A stretch of 64,000 nucleotides of DNA from Guillardia theta CCMP2712 (taxonomy: Eukaryota; Cryptophyceae; Pyrenomonadales; Geminigeraceae), in NCBI RefSeq assembly GCF_000315625.1, contig NW_005434625.1, positions 277,519 through 341,518 of the forward strand. The letters run 5' to 3'. The notes beneath the pieces were generated by a model that was not told the origin of the DNA, did not search any database, and saw only the letters and a list, made by a program, of their open reading frames with translations. The position numbers and the translations under genes are program-made. Of this stretch, positions 45,901 through 58,047 are shown in pieces. Numbering within the stretch: the stretch's first letter is position 1; the number at the start of each line of letters is the position of its first letter.

Positions 45901-46162
45901 TGGAAGCTTGCAAGATCCTCTGGAAGAGCAGAGGCTGTGTCATAGAGGAGAAGTCGGTCAAAGACATGCAGAAAGATGGTCGCTGGATGCCAAGCTTACG
46001 CGATTATGACGTACTGCTCGTGGACAACGAGCAGGTAACTTGCTCTTCTTTTCCTTCCGCTTGCTGATGTCATACCAGCTGATCAAGGAGCTTCAGCGGC
46101 AAGGCGTCAGAGCTCGTTTCCTTTCTCCTGCCTGTGACATCAACTTGGAAGGAAGAGAATAA
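42931..46162 (+). CDS. LIG4: DNA ligase IV (ATP-dependent, non-homologous end joining)
   Basis: Six exons join cleanly: 42931-43652, 43732-44764, 44821-45600, 45644-45759, 45842-46034 and 46079-46162, giving about 975 aa (human 911). Exon 1 encodes the DNA-binding domain. Exon 2 has motif I IENKFDGERIQIHK with the adenylated Lys at about residue 266, then LDGEVVGWN (III), CFVVFDIVCEG (IIIa), EEGIVLKNPESKY (IV) and GEWMKLKPDYL (V). Exon 3 contains TGWTLRFPRIREGG and BRCT-1 (VFKGMEICVLPGDPEQ to DVIGRHWVSEC); exons 4-6 give the linker (TWEDLFDVHSDGEID) and BRCT-2 (DYDVLLVDNEQ, LIKELQRQGVRARFLSP). The OB-fold and tandem BRCT layout is that of LIG4, which works with XRCC4. The third exon was placed by a 56-nt intron (44765-44820) that gives AKEEVDVVFDPRKSRVL. 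All catalytic motifs look intact. Confidence 0.97.
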
Positions 46163-46374
46163 TCTTTTGTTCATTGACATGTCAAGCTTTCATCCTAACC
46201 CTACTGATCATCAGTAAATGGTATCAGACTGAGATGAATAAAGCCACAACAAATTATTCATAGAAATTGCAGATGTGAATTCCTTCCCAGCGAAAGTTGC
46301 GCTAAATGATCGACAAAAACATCAGCAAACAAAAGAGACCAGGCAAATCAAACTTTCATCATTCATTTCTTCTC

Positions 46375-46725
46375 TCATCTACCCCAAAAAGGATCTTGTG
46401 CAACTGTGTATCGCCGCCTCCTCCTCTGTATCGTGCTCGCAAAGCTCCCGGGCATCGGCAGATACCTCTTGTTTGCTGGTCGATCTTGTCGCGCACTCAA
46501 GGACTCTCCGAGGATGAAGACCTGGTTGTACTTCTTGTGGCCCTTGCACCAGTCAGGAAGGCATTGCCAGAGCGCGGGCTCGGCTGAGTCGTCGAGGAGG
46601 AGAGGCTGCTGGACGGAAGTATGAACGGTGAAGTTGGACGAGGAACAAGCTCGGGAAGCGAGGAGAACTTTTGCAGGGAGAGCAGAGAGGAGAGGACGAG
46701 CAAGGGAAAGGACAGATGAAGCCAT
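46375..46725 (-). CDS. Unknown 116-aa protein, predicted mitochondrial; copy B of inverted pair
   Basis: Inverted copy of the gene at 41388-41738. It starts at MASSVLSLARPLLSALPAKV (ATG 46725); an upstream in-frame Met at 46797 would add 24 residues that have no counterpart in copy A. The 41-residue core from QQPLLLDDSAE to LGESLSAR and the tail RRRRRYTVAQDPFWGR are identical to copy A. The presequence end (SSSNFTVHTSV) and the linker (QDRPANKRYLPMPG) differ. The core DNA is nearly identical between the copies, while upstream flanks are not obviously similar. It is convergent with DNA ligase IV, about 210 bp between stops. Confidence 0.75.
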   Translation of the reverse strand: MASSVLSLARPLLSALPAKVLLASRACSSSNFTVHTSVQQPLLLDDSAEPALWQCLPDWCKGHKKYNQVFILGESLSARQDRPANKRYLPMPGSFASTIQRRRRRYTVAQDPFWGR

Positions 46726-46984
46726 GAAGTTGCGAGCAGGATGCGTTGTAGGAGGAAGGAGGACCCCTCTATTATTCCCCACCTTGGGTGGCCTCACTGG
46801 TCATTACGCCACTCTGGAGTAACACACAGGTCCATAGAGATGCGGCTGTTTGGTTCACTCGTATCGAAATTTGAAATCTTGGAGCTTAATTTCATCCCCA
46901 TATCCTCCAAAGCTTCAGATACGCCCAGGCAAACTTGGCCCCCCGTCAAGCAAGGGTCTCTTTACTACTCTACAGTGACTTATA

Positions 46985-49900
46985 AGATGTCGGATGACGG
47001 CCTCAAAGAGCAGGTGCAAGTCAAAGTTACGTGCCGGCGGCGGTCAAACTCCGTCGCATCCGTTGGCAGACCACTTGAGCAGGCAGGCCAGGTCTGCCAC
47101 CTTGCAGCAGACCATCGGGGCAGGCGGGCAGGAGCTGCAAGACTCGTCAAAGACCCCATGCTGCCCCTTGACAGGCAGATCGCAAACTTTACCGACAGAT
47201 GCGCGCAAAGGGAGTCGGAAGCACTGACTGCTGATCTGCTAGTGCTGCGATGGAGAAGATGCCGCCTCCCTGATGTGGATAAGGATGAGCAACCTCGATC
47301 ATAGAGGAAGGAGAGAAGGAGGGAGGACTGGATGGTGAAAGTGGGGAGGGATAGAAGAGTCAAGGGCAGAACAAGTTTCGAGAAGCGGACACAAGGTAAC
47401 CAGCTGCTGCAACTCACCTGTGCTGGGCAAGAGGACGGGGAGAACTGGAGGTCCTGGACTTGGATGGAGAAGGTCTCCTCTGACTTGAAGCAAGGCTCTG
47501 AGTCACAGGATTGCACGTCTTCCGTCGCTGCCAGGTCCAGACACTTTCGGAAGCAGACTCCTCCTCTCCTGTCGCTGCAGCCTGCCAACACACCAATCAA
47601 CTGTTCCTCCTCATCAGCTCCTCCTCCTTCACCTCGTAGCGTCACTCCCATAGTCGCATTGCTCTCGTTCCACATTGCGTGCCCCGCGAACAGATCCTTC
47701 GACAACCCCTGTGCCACAAACCCAATTAGGTTCCCATCCTGCTGCTCCTGCTCCTTCTCCAACTCTTCCTCCTGCTCCTCCTGTTCCTGCTCCACCTCGT
47801 ACTTCTTCTTGTTCTTCCTCTGATGCTGCTGCTGCTCCTGATGCTGCTGCTGCTCCTGGTGTTGCTGCTCACCTGGAGTGCGATGGTCGGCATGGCGCCT
47901 GTGAAGCAAGGGAGATGAAGGAGAAACTGGTACCCCAGCCGCAGAGGCATGAGAGTGGACCAGGAGAAGAAGAGGGAGCCGGTCACGGGGCTCCACATCA
48001 TGGTGGGAGAGTTGCCAAAGGATCCGAACGTGTCAAACTCCTGCAAGAAGGTCAGCTCAAGGTAGTTGAGCAACACAAGAGGAGCAGGATGCGGAAGGGT
48101 GAAGGGCTGGGAAGGAGAAGGCAGATAGGATCATGGGAAGAAGGACTGTTGGGTTGAGGTTGAAAGGAAGGACGGAGAATCTTACATCGAATTGGATTTT
48201 GTTCGTAACTATTCCCGAATGAGAGATCGCCCTGATAGACAGACACCTGGCGATCTGGATGGAAAACGTCACATTTATCCTTCACCTTGACATTATCATC
48301 ATCATCATCGCCATCATCATTATCATCATTGTTCCATCACAACGATCATGATCAAGAAAGAAGCATAGTCATCCTTGTCATCGTGTGTTGTCCATTCTTT
48401 CACCTGGGCATCATCGCACGGCTTGACCCCTCCCATCGGACTTCTGATCCCGTTCACCTTAGAGACGTTGATCTGACAGTAAAGTCAGCGGTCGCAACCC
48501 GCAACGTTTCTAACAACGTCATGGGGTACCTTGATCGTGCTGCTCTCGTACATGTCATCGGCTGACACCACCGTAAGCACCATCCTGCTCTCCTTCAACA
48601 GCCAGTTTGCATTCTCCCACTCGCCAGAGAAGGAGATGTTGGAGGAGTTGGTGTCTGTTGACATGACCAGCCCCCCGTCTTGCCCGTCGAAGTCGGGTAA
48701 GGACACGATGATCTGGTCACCGACAGACAGCGAGAGGTGGAGGGAGAACTCCACCACAAGCTCTTCCTCCTCGCTCGCACGGGCAGTTGAGAGCAGGAGC
48801 CGTGCTGACGTCAGGGCCACACAAGATGAGGAGCTTGCCGCTCCTGCCTGCACGGTAGTGCTGTTGGAGCAAGAGGAGCAGCTGGAGGCGTTGGAGGAAG
48901 GGTTGAAGGTACCGAGAGGACACAGGGAGCAGCGAGACGATCCGGCAAGGGAGAAGCTCCCTGCATCGCAAGCGAGACAGTCGCCGAGAGACGAGTAGCT
49001 TCCTGCCGCGCACTTGAAGCATGCTGTCATCCCCGACTGACCGGAGGTACTCCATCCCTCATAGCAGGGGATGCAAGCAGAGGAGGCGTTGCGATCCGAG
49101 AAGAAGCCTGGAAGGCAGGGCTCGCAGGTCGCTGCTCCGCTCTCGTTCTTGAAGTAACCCGGCGAGCATGCGCTGCATGTGCTGGAGCCATCCTGAGAAG
49201 AGACGAAGCCGGGGCCACAGGAGACGCAAGCAGGCGAGAGCATGGAAGAGAAGGTTCCAGCTGGACACAACGAGCACGTCGAGCTGTTCCTTGCGACGCT
49301 GAACTGACCAAGTGGGCACCTGTTGCAGGGCTCTGCTCCTGTTGGACTCCAGAAGCCTTCAGCACATGCTCGCACGCAGTAGGTCGGGTTGGTCTCTACT
49401 GTGTCGAAGCCTTGAGGGCAAAGCTCGCAGAACGTCTCTCCCCCACCAGAGTACTTCCCCCTCTCACAGCTCACGCAAGGCTCCAACCCCCCGGACGTTG
49501 ACGAGGCGCTTCTTGTCCCTGGGCCGCAGGGGCCGTGACAGTCGCTTGACGACTGCGAGCCGGCGGCATAAGTTGACATTCCAGCTGGACACGCCAGGCA
49601 GGCCGTGTTCTCTGTTGAGGCGTACTTGCCCTTGAGGCAGAGAGAGCAGTTTCTAGAGCCGAACGACTCCGAGAAAGTCCCAGCTGGGCATGGGGAGCAG
49701 ACGTTACACGCGTCCGAGGCGCAGTACTGACCTGGGAGGCAGCAGCGAGCTTGCTGGAGAGTTGAAGAGCCTCGTCAGCACAACAGGGGAGCAAGAAGGA
49801 TCGAGAGACTCCTGACCTGAGAAGCCCCGGCCGAGTCCAGTTGGCCCGAGCTGGGAAACACCTGGCAAGGAGAGCAGGAGGAGGAGCCTGCGAAGGAGAA

Positions 49901-52900
49901 GGAGGAGGGAGCGCAGGCAATGCAAGCCGTGGCATTCGCATGCGAAAAGAACCCTGCTGGACAGGAGGGACAATCCAGCTGCCCAGAGCTGTTGGAATAT
50001 TTCCCTTGACGACCCCACAGTGAGATCCCTTAAATTGTGAAGATGGAAAGGAAGGAGAAGAACAAAGGGACAGCAAAGAAGGAAAAGGGAGGGAGAGGAG
50101 AGTGCAGAAGCAGCAGGCGATGTGGTGCTATCTGGAAGCATGGAGGGATGAAGATTGAGCCGAGGAGCGAAAACTTCACCTGCTGTGCACATCAGGCAAG
50201 GGCTCTCAAGACTCGGACGTCCTCCTTCACTGGTCGTGGAGCTGCCAGGGAGGCAGAGCTGGGTAACGAGCTGAAGGCAGAAGACTGTCAGGCGGGCCAT
50301 GGGTCTTGTTGGACGTCACCTGAACAAGGGTCTGATGGGGACCAGCTAGCGCAGACAGGATCCTGTAGTGCTGACACTCGTCCTCCCCGAGGAAGGAGCA
50401 GGGGTCCTTGCGCGTCTTGACGAACTGGTTGTCGTAGGAGGAGGGGGCCGGCTGGCGATCAAGCTGCGCGTCGCTATCGGAGCCGAAGAGCCACAGCTCG
50501 GACGAGTCGTAACCTCCCTTGCCCACTAGCACAGCGGTGTGCTGGGACCCTGCTGAAACATCGATTGCCGATTCTCCGCCCAGGACTGAGAGGTCGACCC
50601 GGCTCGGGGCACCGACTTTCTCCTGCGAACCCAGCAGCTGCCCGTGCTGGTTGCTCCCGAAACCGTAGAGGTGTCCGTTGTCACTCAAGAGGAGGGAGAA
50701 CCAACGCCCAGCTGCAACCTTGCTGAAGTGAGAGCAGGTCCCTCCTTCGCACCTCACAGCCTCCAAGTTGACCGGGCGAGGAGAGCAGATGACCGAGTCC
50801 CTCTGGAACCTTCCCTCCTCAATCCCCAGCTGCCCGTACGAGTTGCTGCCGAACGACAGGACAGAATTCTCTTGAGTTAGGAGCAGGGAGTGCCTCCTGC
50901 CAGCTGCCATCCAGCTGACTTTTTGATTCTGCAGGATCACTGTGGGAACGAAGTTCGCTTGCCATGAGCCGGCGTTGGTGCAGTAGCCGAGCTGTCCATG
51001 GCGGTTCAGCCCAACAGAGAGGACGCGATCGCCGTCAGTCCGCAGCAGAAGGTGATGGTCACCAGCCGCTACATCCACCACAACCTCCCCCGGCAGCATC
51101 CCCGAGATCGGCTGCGGCGTCCAGCTGGGAAACTCCGACCCCACGTTCTCTGACCTGCCGAGCTGGCCGTAGCGGTTGAACCCGAAGGTGTAGACCTGAC
51201 CCGCCTCATTTAGGACGACCGAGATGTACCTGATCAGATCTTAGTCAGAAACACCCTCCGAACCCTCGAAGAGCTGCCACTCTTACCTCCCGGCTATCAC
51301 CTTCCTTATCCTGCTCGTGCCCAGCAGGCTCCTTTGGATCTCCAAGGGCCGAGGATGCGATTCCCGGCGGTCCTCGCAGTCATAAGGCGCCTGGTCGGGG
51401 TCATAGCAGGAGGACTTGAGCGAGGGTTTGAACCCCAGCTGACCGTAGAAGTTGTCCCCGGCAGCCAAGAGGCGGTCATTGACGGTAAGGAAGAGAGAGT
51501 GAGAGAAGCCCGTCGATACAGACAGGACCGACTCCTTGTCAAGCCCAGGGACCCCGTCTGTCAAGAAGTTCGCGGCTTCTTGAGCTAGTGTGAACTCCTT
51601 CTCGCCTCCTGTCCCTAGCTGACCCCACTGGTTGCTCCCAAACCCAAAGATACGATACTTCATCCGTGAGCAGTAACCCGACGAGCTCACTCCAGGATAC
51701 CTTGTAGTTGTTCCATTCGGACAGCGATGGCACGAGACAGAGGCCAACTCTTCCTGATAGTATCCTATAGGGCAGGACAAGCAAGTGGTGCTGATGCTTG
51801 CATTCTGGTAGAAACCAGGTTCACAAGTTGTGCAAGAAGACATGTTGGAAGCTGAGAAACTCCCAGCATCGCAGTCGTAGCAGAATGTCTGTCTTGATTC
51901 GTTCTGATACCTTCCAGCTGGACAAGGTGTGCAAGAGTCCTCCCTTGCGAGGCCATCCGGGCTGTATGTTCCTGGAGAGCAGATGGGGTAACACGTAGTG
52001 GCGTTGGAGGAGACGGTCCCGTACATATACGGGCACTGAGAGCAGACGACAGCCCCGAAGACTTCAGTGAAGGTGTCACGAGGACATACTTGGCAGGGCG
52101 ACAACCCTTGATTGCCTACAGTCTGCTTGTTGCCGTGGGTTCCTGGAGGGCAGATCAAGAGGCAGCCAACGTCGAGGGCTTGCAGGTCTCCCGTGGTATT
52201 CTTCCCTACCGCGCAGTCGAAGCAAACACTCGATCCTTCCTCTGAGTACTTGCCTTGCATACAGGGCTCGCAAACCTTACCCTCGGCCTTGCCCTGGTAC
52301 TTGCCAGCAGGACAGATGGTACATGGCTGCAGTCCCGTAGCGGAGAAGGAGCCGGGAGGACAAGAAGGCCTGTGAGTAATGACGAAAGTTTGATCGCATC
52401 CAGCAAACACCCGATGAGCATGCATGAAGCCTGTGTCGCATGAGGTAGAGCCGATGACTTGTCCTGCGCACCCGAAGATCGAGTTGTTGAAGAGATGAAG
52501 GCTGCTGGCATCCGCCCCTTGACTCGTCGTTGTTCCCAGCTGCCCCTCATGATTTGAACCACTGAGGAACAAGAGAGGATCCTCTCCGTCCCCGACCGTC
52601 ACAAGAAGCAGAGCGTGATCATTGCCTGCGGCAACCTGCGAGACGTTCCCATCAGAGTCAACCACAAGAGGATCGCTGGATATCAGGAAAGGCTTGAATA
52701 CAGAAGCTCCAGTGCCGTATCCTCCTGCAGCTGCCGTCAGCATTCCATGGTAATTCCTTCCGAAACCCCAAACCCTCCCGTCACTGCACTGCAGGAATGT
52801 TGTGAATTGTCCAGCATAGATCGATTCTGCAGTACATCCCCCAAACAAGGCACTGTCAACCTTGACGGGTCTGCGGTAGATAGCAGCATCAGCAGCTACT

Positions 52901-54169
52901 CCATTCCCAGTTTGAATTGGTCCGCATTGACCCCGAAAGTTGGATCCAAAACAGAAGAGTCCCTCATTCGTCATCAAGACACTATGATATCGCCCCGCAG
53001 CGATTTTTATGACCGAAGCCTCGCCCATGTTCGAGGTATCGATCGGTAGGATGCGGTAATCCGATCCTTGCTCCCCTTCCGGATTTCCTGTGCGACCCAA
53101 CTGACCGAAGGTGTTGTCACCCCATGTGAAGACACCAGACTCGTTCAACATGATCGCATGATAGCTCCCAAGCACGAGTTGAGTTATACTATCTGCGTTG
53201 ACATCAATCTTCTGAGGGATCTCCATGTACGCTTCTTGATTGCCAAACCCATCCTTCCTGCCGAGCTGTCCATAACGATTCGACCCCATGCTGTACAGAA
53301 GCTTTTGACCCCCTTCTAGCGCGACGAAGGTCGAGAAGCTGTCGCCAGCAGACATTTGCGTGACAGTGTCAAACCCAATGGTTGTAGCCTGCCCATTGGG
53401 AGAGATGCTACCCACGCGATCTGACCGTCCCAGCTGACCGAAGAGGTTCGAGCCCCACGTCCAGAGCTTGCTGGTAGTTGCTTCCTTCCTAGCCATTCCA
53501 TGATGACACCCGAGCGAGACCTGTAGCACATCCCCTTCCAACTCCTGTTTGCATGGTAAGCAACGGGTCCCTTCAAACAAATATCGCTACCTGTACATGT
53601 GCTGGAACAGCCTGTCCTGATTGTGTTCCTGCTCCCTCAGCCCTTGCCAGCTCTCCGTAGAAATTCGATCCGAACGACCATACTTCAAACAGTTTTGTGT
53701 CGAAAGAATAGTAAGAACTGTCTGTCGCGACACAGGATACTCTGATCTTCTCTGTAGACGTAGAGTCCGACGAGGTGTCACAGTTCGGCAACAGGCTCCA
53801 GCTACCCCCGACCTGCAGGGGGCTGCTGCTACTGCTGTTCACAAGATAACAACTCGGAGACCCCGAGGTCTGAATGATCCATGTTCCGTTCTGACGAGAA
53901 ATAGAGGTTTCTTTCAACTTAGAGACCCAAAGGAAAGAGTCCAAACATTCAACTCCATCTTTGTTCGTCAACGACCTCTTGTACAGCCCGTCCACCTCTC
54001 CCCATCCCCTCGCACTTCTGACCCACAGCCAAGGGCAAGCTGGGATGCCCTCGGCGTCGCAAGCTGGAGGAAGGGAGGAGGAGGAGGAGGAGGAGGAGGA
54101 GGTCAGCATGCTGGTCATGAGCACGGCGCTCAAGAATGGCGCGAGCCCCATTCCGCCGCTCAACCCCAT
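46985..54169 (-). CDS. Giant secreted/surface protein with RCC1-type and GCC2/GCC3 cysteine-rich repeats
   Basis: Start ATG 54169 gives a signal peptide (MGLSGGMGLAPFLSAVL) and Ser-rich linker. Exon 1 ends at 53591, followed by a 46-nt intron and exon 2 (53544-51287), then exon 3 (51229-50320). RCC1 units are frequent (LWTWGSNLFGQLGR, MGSNRYGQLGR, VFTWGDNTFGQLGR, FCFGSNFRGQCG, YTFGFNRYGQLGR, YGFGSNQHGQLLG). They are interrupted near 52390-51660 by GCC2/GCC3 units (CPPGTHGN.., CTPCPAGRYQNESRQ, CYDCDAGSFSASN), which recur from about 50000 to 48800 (CPSCPAGFFSHANATAC, CSLCPAGTFSSM, CEPCLPGFFSDRNAS). A beta-rich, N-glycosylated region follows (LTSARLLLSTARASEEEEL, FSGEWENANWLLKESRM, VTFSIQIARCLSI). 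Around 2,000 residues. Such RCC1/GCC2 mosaics are common in cryptophytes and likely act at the cell surface. Exons after 48480 and the stop (placed near 46985-47300) are uncertain; a C-terminal membrane anchor was not proven. Confidence 0.82.
48290..48332. repeat. (ATC)n microsatellite
   Basis: ATCATC/ATTATC trinucleotides on the + strand, in an intron of the RCC1/GCC2 gene between the region near 48480 and the VTFSIQIARC exon. Confidence 0.8.
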
Positions 54170-55216
54170 GACGACATGACAGTGGAAGGGTCGCCGACCG
54201 TTATTCCTTTCAACGGACATCAAATTTGATGAGTAAAAAGTCTCGACGAGGCGGGCCGGATCTGTTCCGCAAGTCAAGAACGAGTGGCTAGTTAGCTTTT
54301 AGAGAGGGGCGGGTCAAGATCAGGGGGGTAGGGTAGGTGGGTAGGGGGTAGTGCCGTCAATCATTGGATCGACCGGAGTTTACCACCCCACCCTTCACCT
54401 GTGCATGTACCCCACCTAGAGCATTCCTCACCAGCCAAGAATGGGGGGTGACTGGATGACGGGTCCTGGAAATCCTCGGCTTGGGGACTTTTTTGACCTC
54501 TTTTTTTTGTCAATAGGCTTCATAGTTTACTAAGACCATACTCTAGAGACGGGTCCTAGGACAGTTTCCTGAGTTTGTACGAGGAAGTCAAAGTTCCGAG
54601 TCGCCCTCAGAGGATCCATATATTCGAGTGTTACACTGGTCCTAGGATATAGGAAACATTCCTAGGACCAGGCTATATGCTAAGGGGAATAGAGGATCGG
54701 GCGGGATGGCGCGAGCACATGGGGTCAGGGAGATGGCAGGGCGAGGGAGCGAGGAAGGAGTGGAGGCTGCAGGAGGAGAGGAGGAGGAGGAGAGCAGAGA
54801 TGTTTTGTGCGAGGAAGCAGTGAAAGACGAGGGCAGAGGAGCGCAGCAGATGCAGAGGAGAAGAGGGGGGCTTCAGATGGGGAACTGACTCTCGTGCTGG
54901 GGCATCGGGATAGACGAGAGGAGAAGGTAGGGAGAGTCTTTGATGAGAAGGATGAGCTTGCAAGGCATGACCGCTCACGGATATTCGCTCGGAGACGTTA
55001 GAGTCTAGAGTGAATCAGATTGCTGTGATCGGGGGCACGTGCTTCAAATCCTTTCAGGTTTCTCATGCTGGTTGGCAGACTCGCGTGGGATGTTGCAGTT
55101 AGCAAGCATCTGAAGACTTGAGGTGACCTTCTTTTTTGCTCCCCTTCTCGCACCAGTACTGCTTCATTTGACTGGTTCAATCCCAGCAGCACTTGACTTC
55201 TCTTGACTTCTCGACG
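54170..55216. other. Divergent intergenic region between RCC1/GCC2 gene and PDZ gene
   Basis: 54300-54430 has G-run and C-run punctuation (GGGGGGTAGGGTAGGTGGG, then CACCCCACCC) as in other intergenic stretches. 54535-54670 contains several CCTAGGAC/GTCCTAGG words (GGTCCTAGGAC, CTGGTCCTAGG, TTCCTAGGACC), which are short palindromes. An ORF at 54706-54888 is Glu/Arg low complexity and unsupported. Confidence 0.5.
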
Positions 55217-57989
55217 ATGAACAGCATGTCGTCACAAAACAGTGAGGGATTGCTGTTGAGCTTTTCGATGACAGCCTGAGCTTCTTACAGAGCGATATGG
55301 AATCGGAATCAACTTTGCAAAGAACAGCTCTGACGAGGGCTTCACCATATTAGGTGAGCCTTATCGTGATGTCCTGGTACCCTGTTCTCTCATGGAAACT
55401 TAGCGCTGGTCCCCGGACAACCTGCGTCCTTGTGCGGAAGGCTTTACGTTGGAGACAAGGTTGATGAGACAGAAGCATGCTCTTACTGTGCAACTCAACG
55501 ATGCCGCAGCTCTTGGCCATCGATGGCTGGCTGTGCTATCAACAGCCTATCGAGACCGGTGACATCTGGGCTCCTGGAAGTTAGCTCAACACTGAGTCGA
55601 TGAATGCTCCCTTGGCAGTGACTGACAAGCTCCTTGGACCCGAGGGATCGAGTGTTGTCGTTTCTGTTCAGAGGCAGACGGGAGAAATAGTACAGAGCTC
55701 GAGATATGTCCAACTCGTCACCTTTCCTCGCAGGTTCATGTCAGCTTGACAAGAAAATCGCCACCTGGAAGTCCGCAGGTATTTATCTTGTTTCTATCTT
55801 GTTTCAAAGCTTCACAGTCGGCAAGTGATGTCATTTTCAGGCTCCTTCCATTCCCAGCTTGAGCTCTCAGACAGCTCCAAGTACTCTCCTTCTCCCTCCA
55901 AGGTCGGACGCCTCCCCTAACCCGTTGTGCTTCGTTCAGATGTTGGGATGATGTCGACTCCTCAAGCGAACATCTCTCCGGTATGCACTTGTTCAGTCAA
56001 TGTGGGGTCATGTAAATCGTGCTCAGATTGTTCCTCAGACGAAGTTTTCTCCGACAAGCTTGTCCTTCAAGTAACGATTCAGAACTTGGACTGCATTTTA
56101 AACGATGATTGGAATTAGCAGCAAATCACCACAGAACTTGAGTACAACTGACAGCTCTTACGGAAGAAATGTGCTTCCTGGTTCAAACATGATGTCTATG
56201 CCCTATGGTTGTACTGTTTGTGTGCGGAAGATACATTCACTGATCGATGCGTGCAAGGCGTTCGGCCTCAAGATTTTGTCGGCAACGATGATGCTCGGAG
56301 CGAAACAACAGAGTCTGAGAAAGGAAGGATGCTTGAGCAACGGCAAATAGTATGTTTCTTCATATCCAAGTCTGACTCTCTTCTCTACAGCGACATGATA
56401 AAAAGTCTCGGCCTTCGCTCTCTGCCGTCATACAACAACCCAGCAGATCAGATCATGAGAGCTTCGATGCCTGAGCAGCGGGCTGGCATGGAAAGTTCTA
56501 CCTCGCTGGTGCTCATCCTTGCATCATGCCTTGCCAGACGCCCTGACGCGAACGATGCAGCCTGTGCCTGAAATTCAACGAAGCTTCCCGCCCGAACGCA
56601 GCGGCAGAAGTGCGGCTCTCGATCGTCCCCTTGCGAACTCTCTGCCGTATCAGGTCTCTCCTGTCCCTTCGACTTCTCTTGTGCTCACAAGGTGCAGCCG
56701 AGGTTCGACATCTCTCAGTCAGGTCAGTACCCGGCCTTTGGCAGCAAGGTGCAGCCGGACTATATGGTAAGTTCCCACCTCTTGACGCGCCTGGCCCGTC
56801 TGACAAGCCTACAGCCTCGCCAGACGTCCGGCATGATCCCTGAAGGCAGCAGCAGCGTGCAGGTGGGAGAGATCAGCTGAGAGTCTCGAGGTCAAAAGTT
56901 GCTTTGCAGCTTAACAACGACAACATGGCATCTCCAATATCAACTCCCCGCCCTCTGCTGACTGAGGTGAGAAATGCTGCCGGCAAGGAAGCCAAAGAGA
57001 GAGAGTATAATCCGTGGTGACTCGGCAGTACGTGAAGGCACTGGAGGCATCGAGACAGGTTCGTCTCCTGCTTCCACCTCCTCCTTCTTTCCTCCTGTCT
57101 CCCTCCTCCCTCCTCCCCTCTCCTTTCTCCCTTCCTTCTCATCTCGGCCCGGTTACTTGAGTCATCAGGAGCTTTCCAAGATGAGAGAGAAGATCGGACT
57201 TGATCGGTAACTCACTCGCTTGTCAACCTTGTCCCTGACAACCGCTGCAGAGAGCCAGTCCCTGAAGGAGCAGACAGGCAGCAGCTGTGAGGCTGTCGAA
57301 CAAGGAGTGTGCTGACTGTCATGTTGTTTCAGAGAAGAAGATGCAAAAGACAGCAGAGCAAGGTACTTCACACATGCATGATCATCACCTCCTTGCTGCT
57401 CCTGTTTTCCTCTTGTTGCTCCATCTACGATATCGTCATCCTGAGCTTCATCCTCCTTTGGTCACAACTTCTCTCTTCAGTTCGGTCGTTGCTCGGGTCG
57501 ATTCTGACGAGCAAGAAGGTCTAGTCAAACTTTGCCGTTGATTCAAACTGACTGCTGATCTGCAAGACTCCGAGTGGATGGGGCTCGACACAGGTTGCTT
57601 TCTTGCTTGTCAAACTGCCGCCGCCTGACTGTTGCGACCCAAGTCGAGATGCGAGACAAGAGGACGCCCGATCGCGCAGACACCTCGACTAGGATCGGGT
57701 CGACCCGTTCTCGCTCCGTCCCTCCTTCTCGTCCAGGTGGCCAACAGGCAGGCCGAGGAAGCGGCACTGACCTGCTAGCAGAGGCGTCACAACCCAAGGG
57801 AGGCCCCGCGATCAGAGGTCGATGAATGTTACGAGTTTCTCTCCTCCTTGACCTCCGCTCTAGCAGCCGGCAAACTTTCAAACCCATCAAAGTCTAAGAA
57901 TGCTCTTTCCCTCCTCCAAGGCTGACATGAAGCGCAGGAAAACTACAACGACGCCTGTTGCTCCGGCGCGGTAACTGTTACTCCTGCTC

Positions 57990-58047
<58 letters not shown>

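Noticed and set aside
46741-47304. Plus-strand ORF (SDDGLKEQVQVKV and onward) beyond copy B of the unknown gene
   Set aside because: It overlaps the presumed 3' end of the minus-strand RCC1/GCC2 gene, has no recognised motif and no splice partners; I could not decide its status and left it out.
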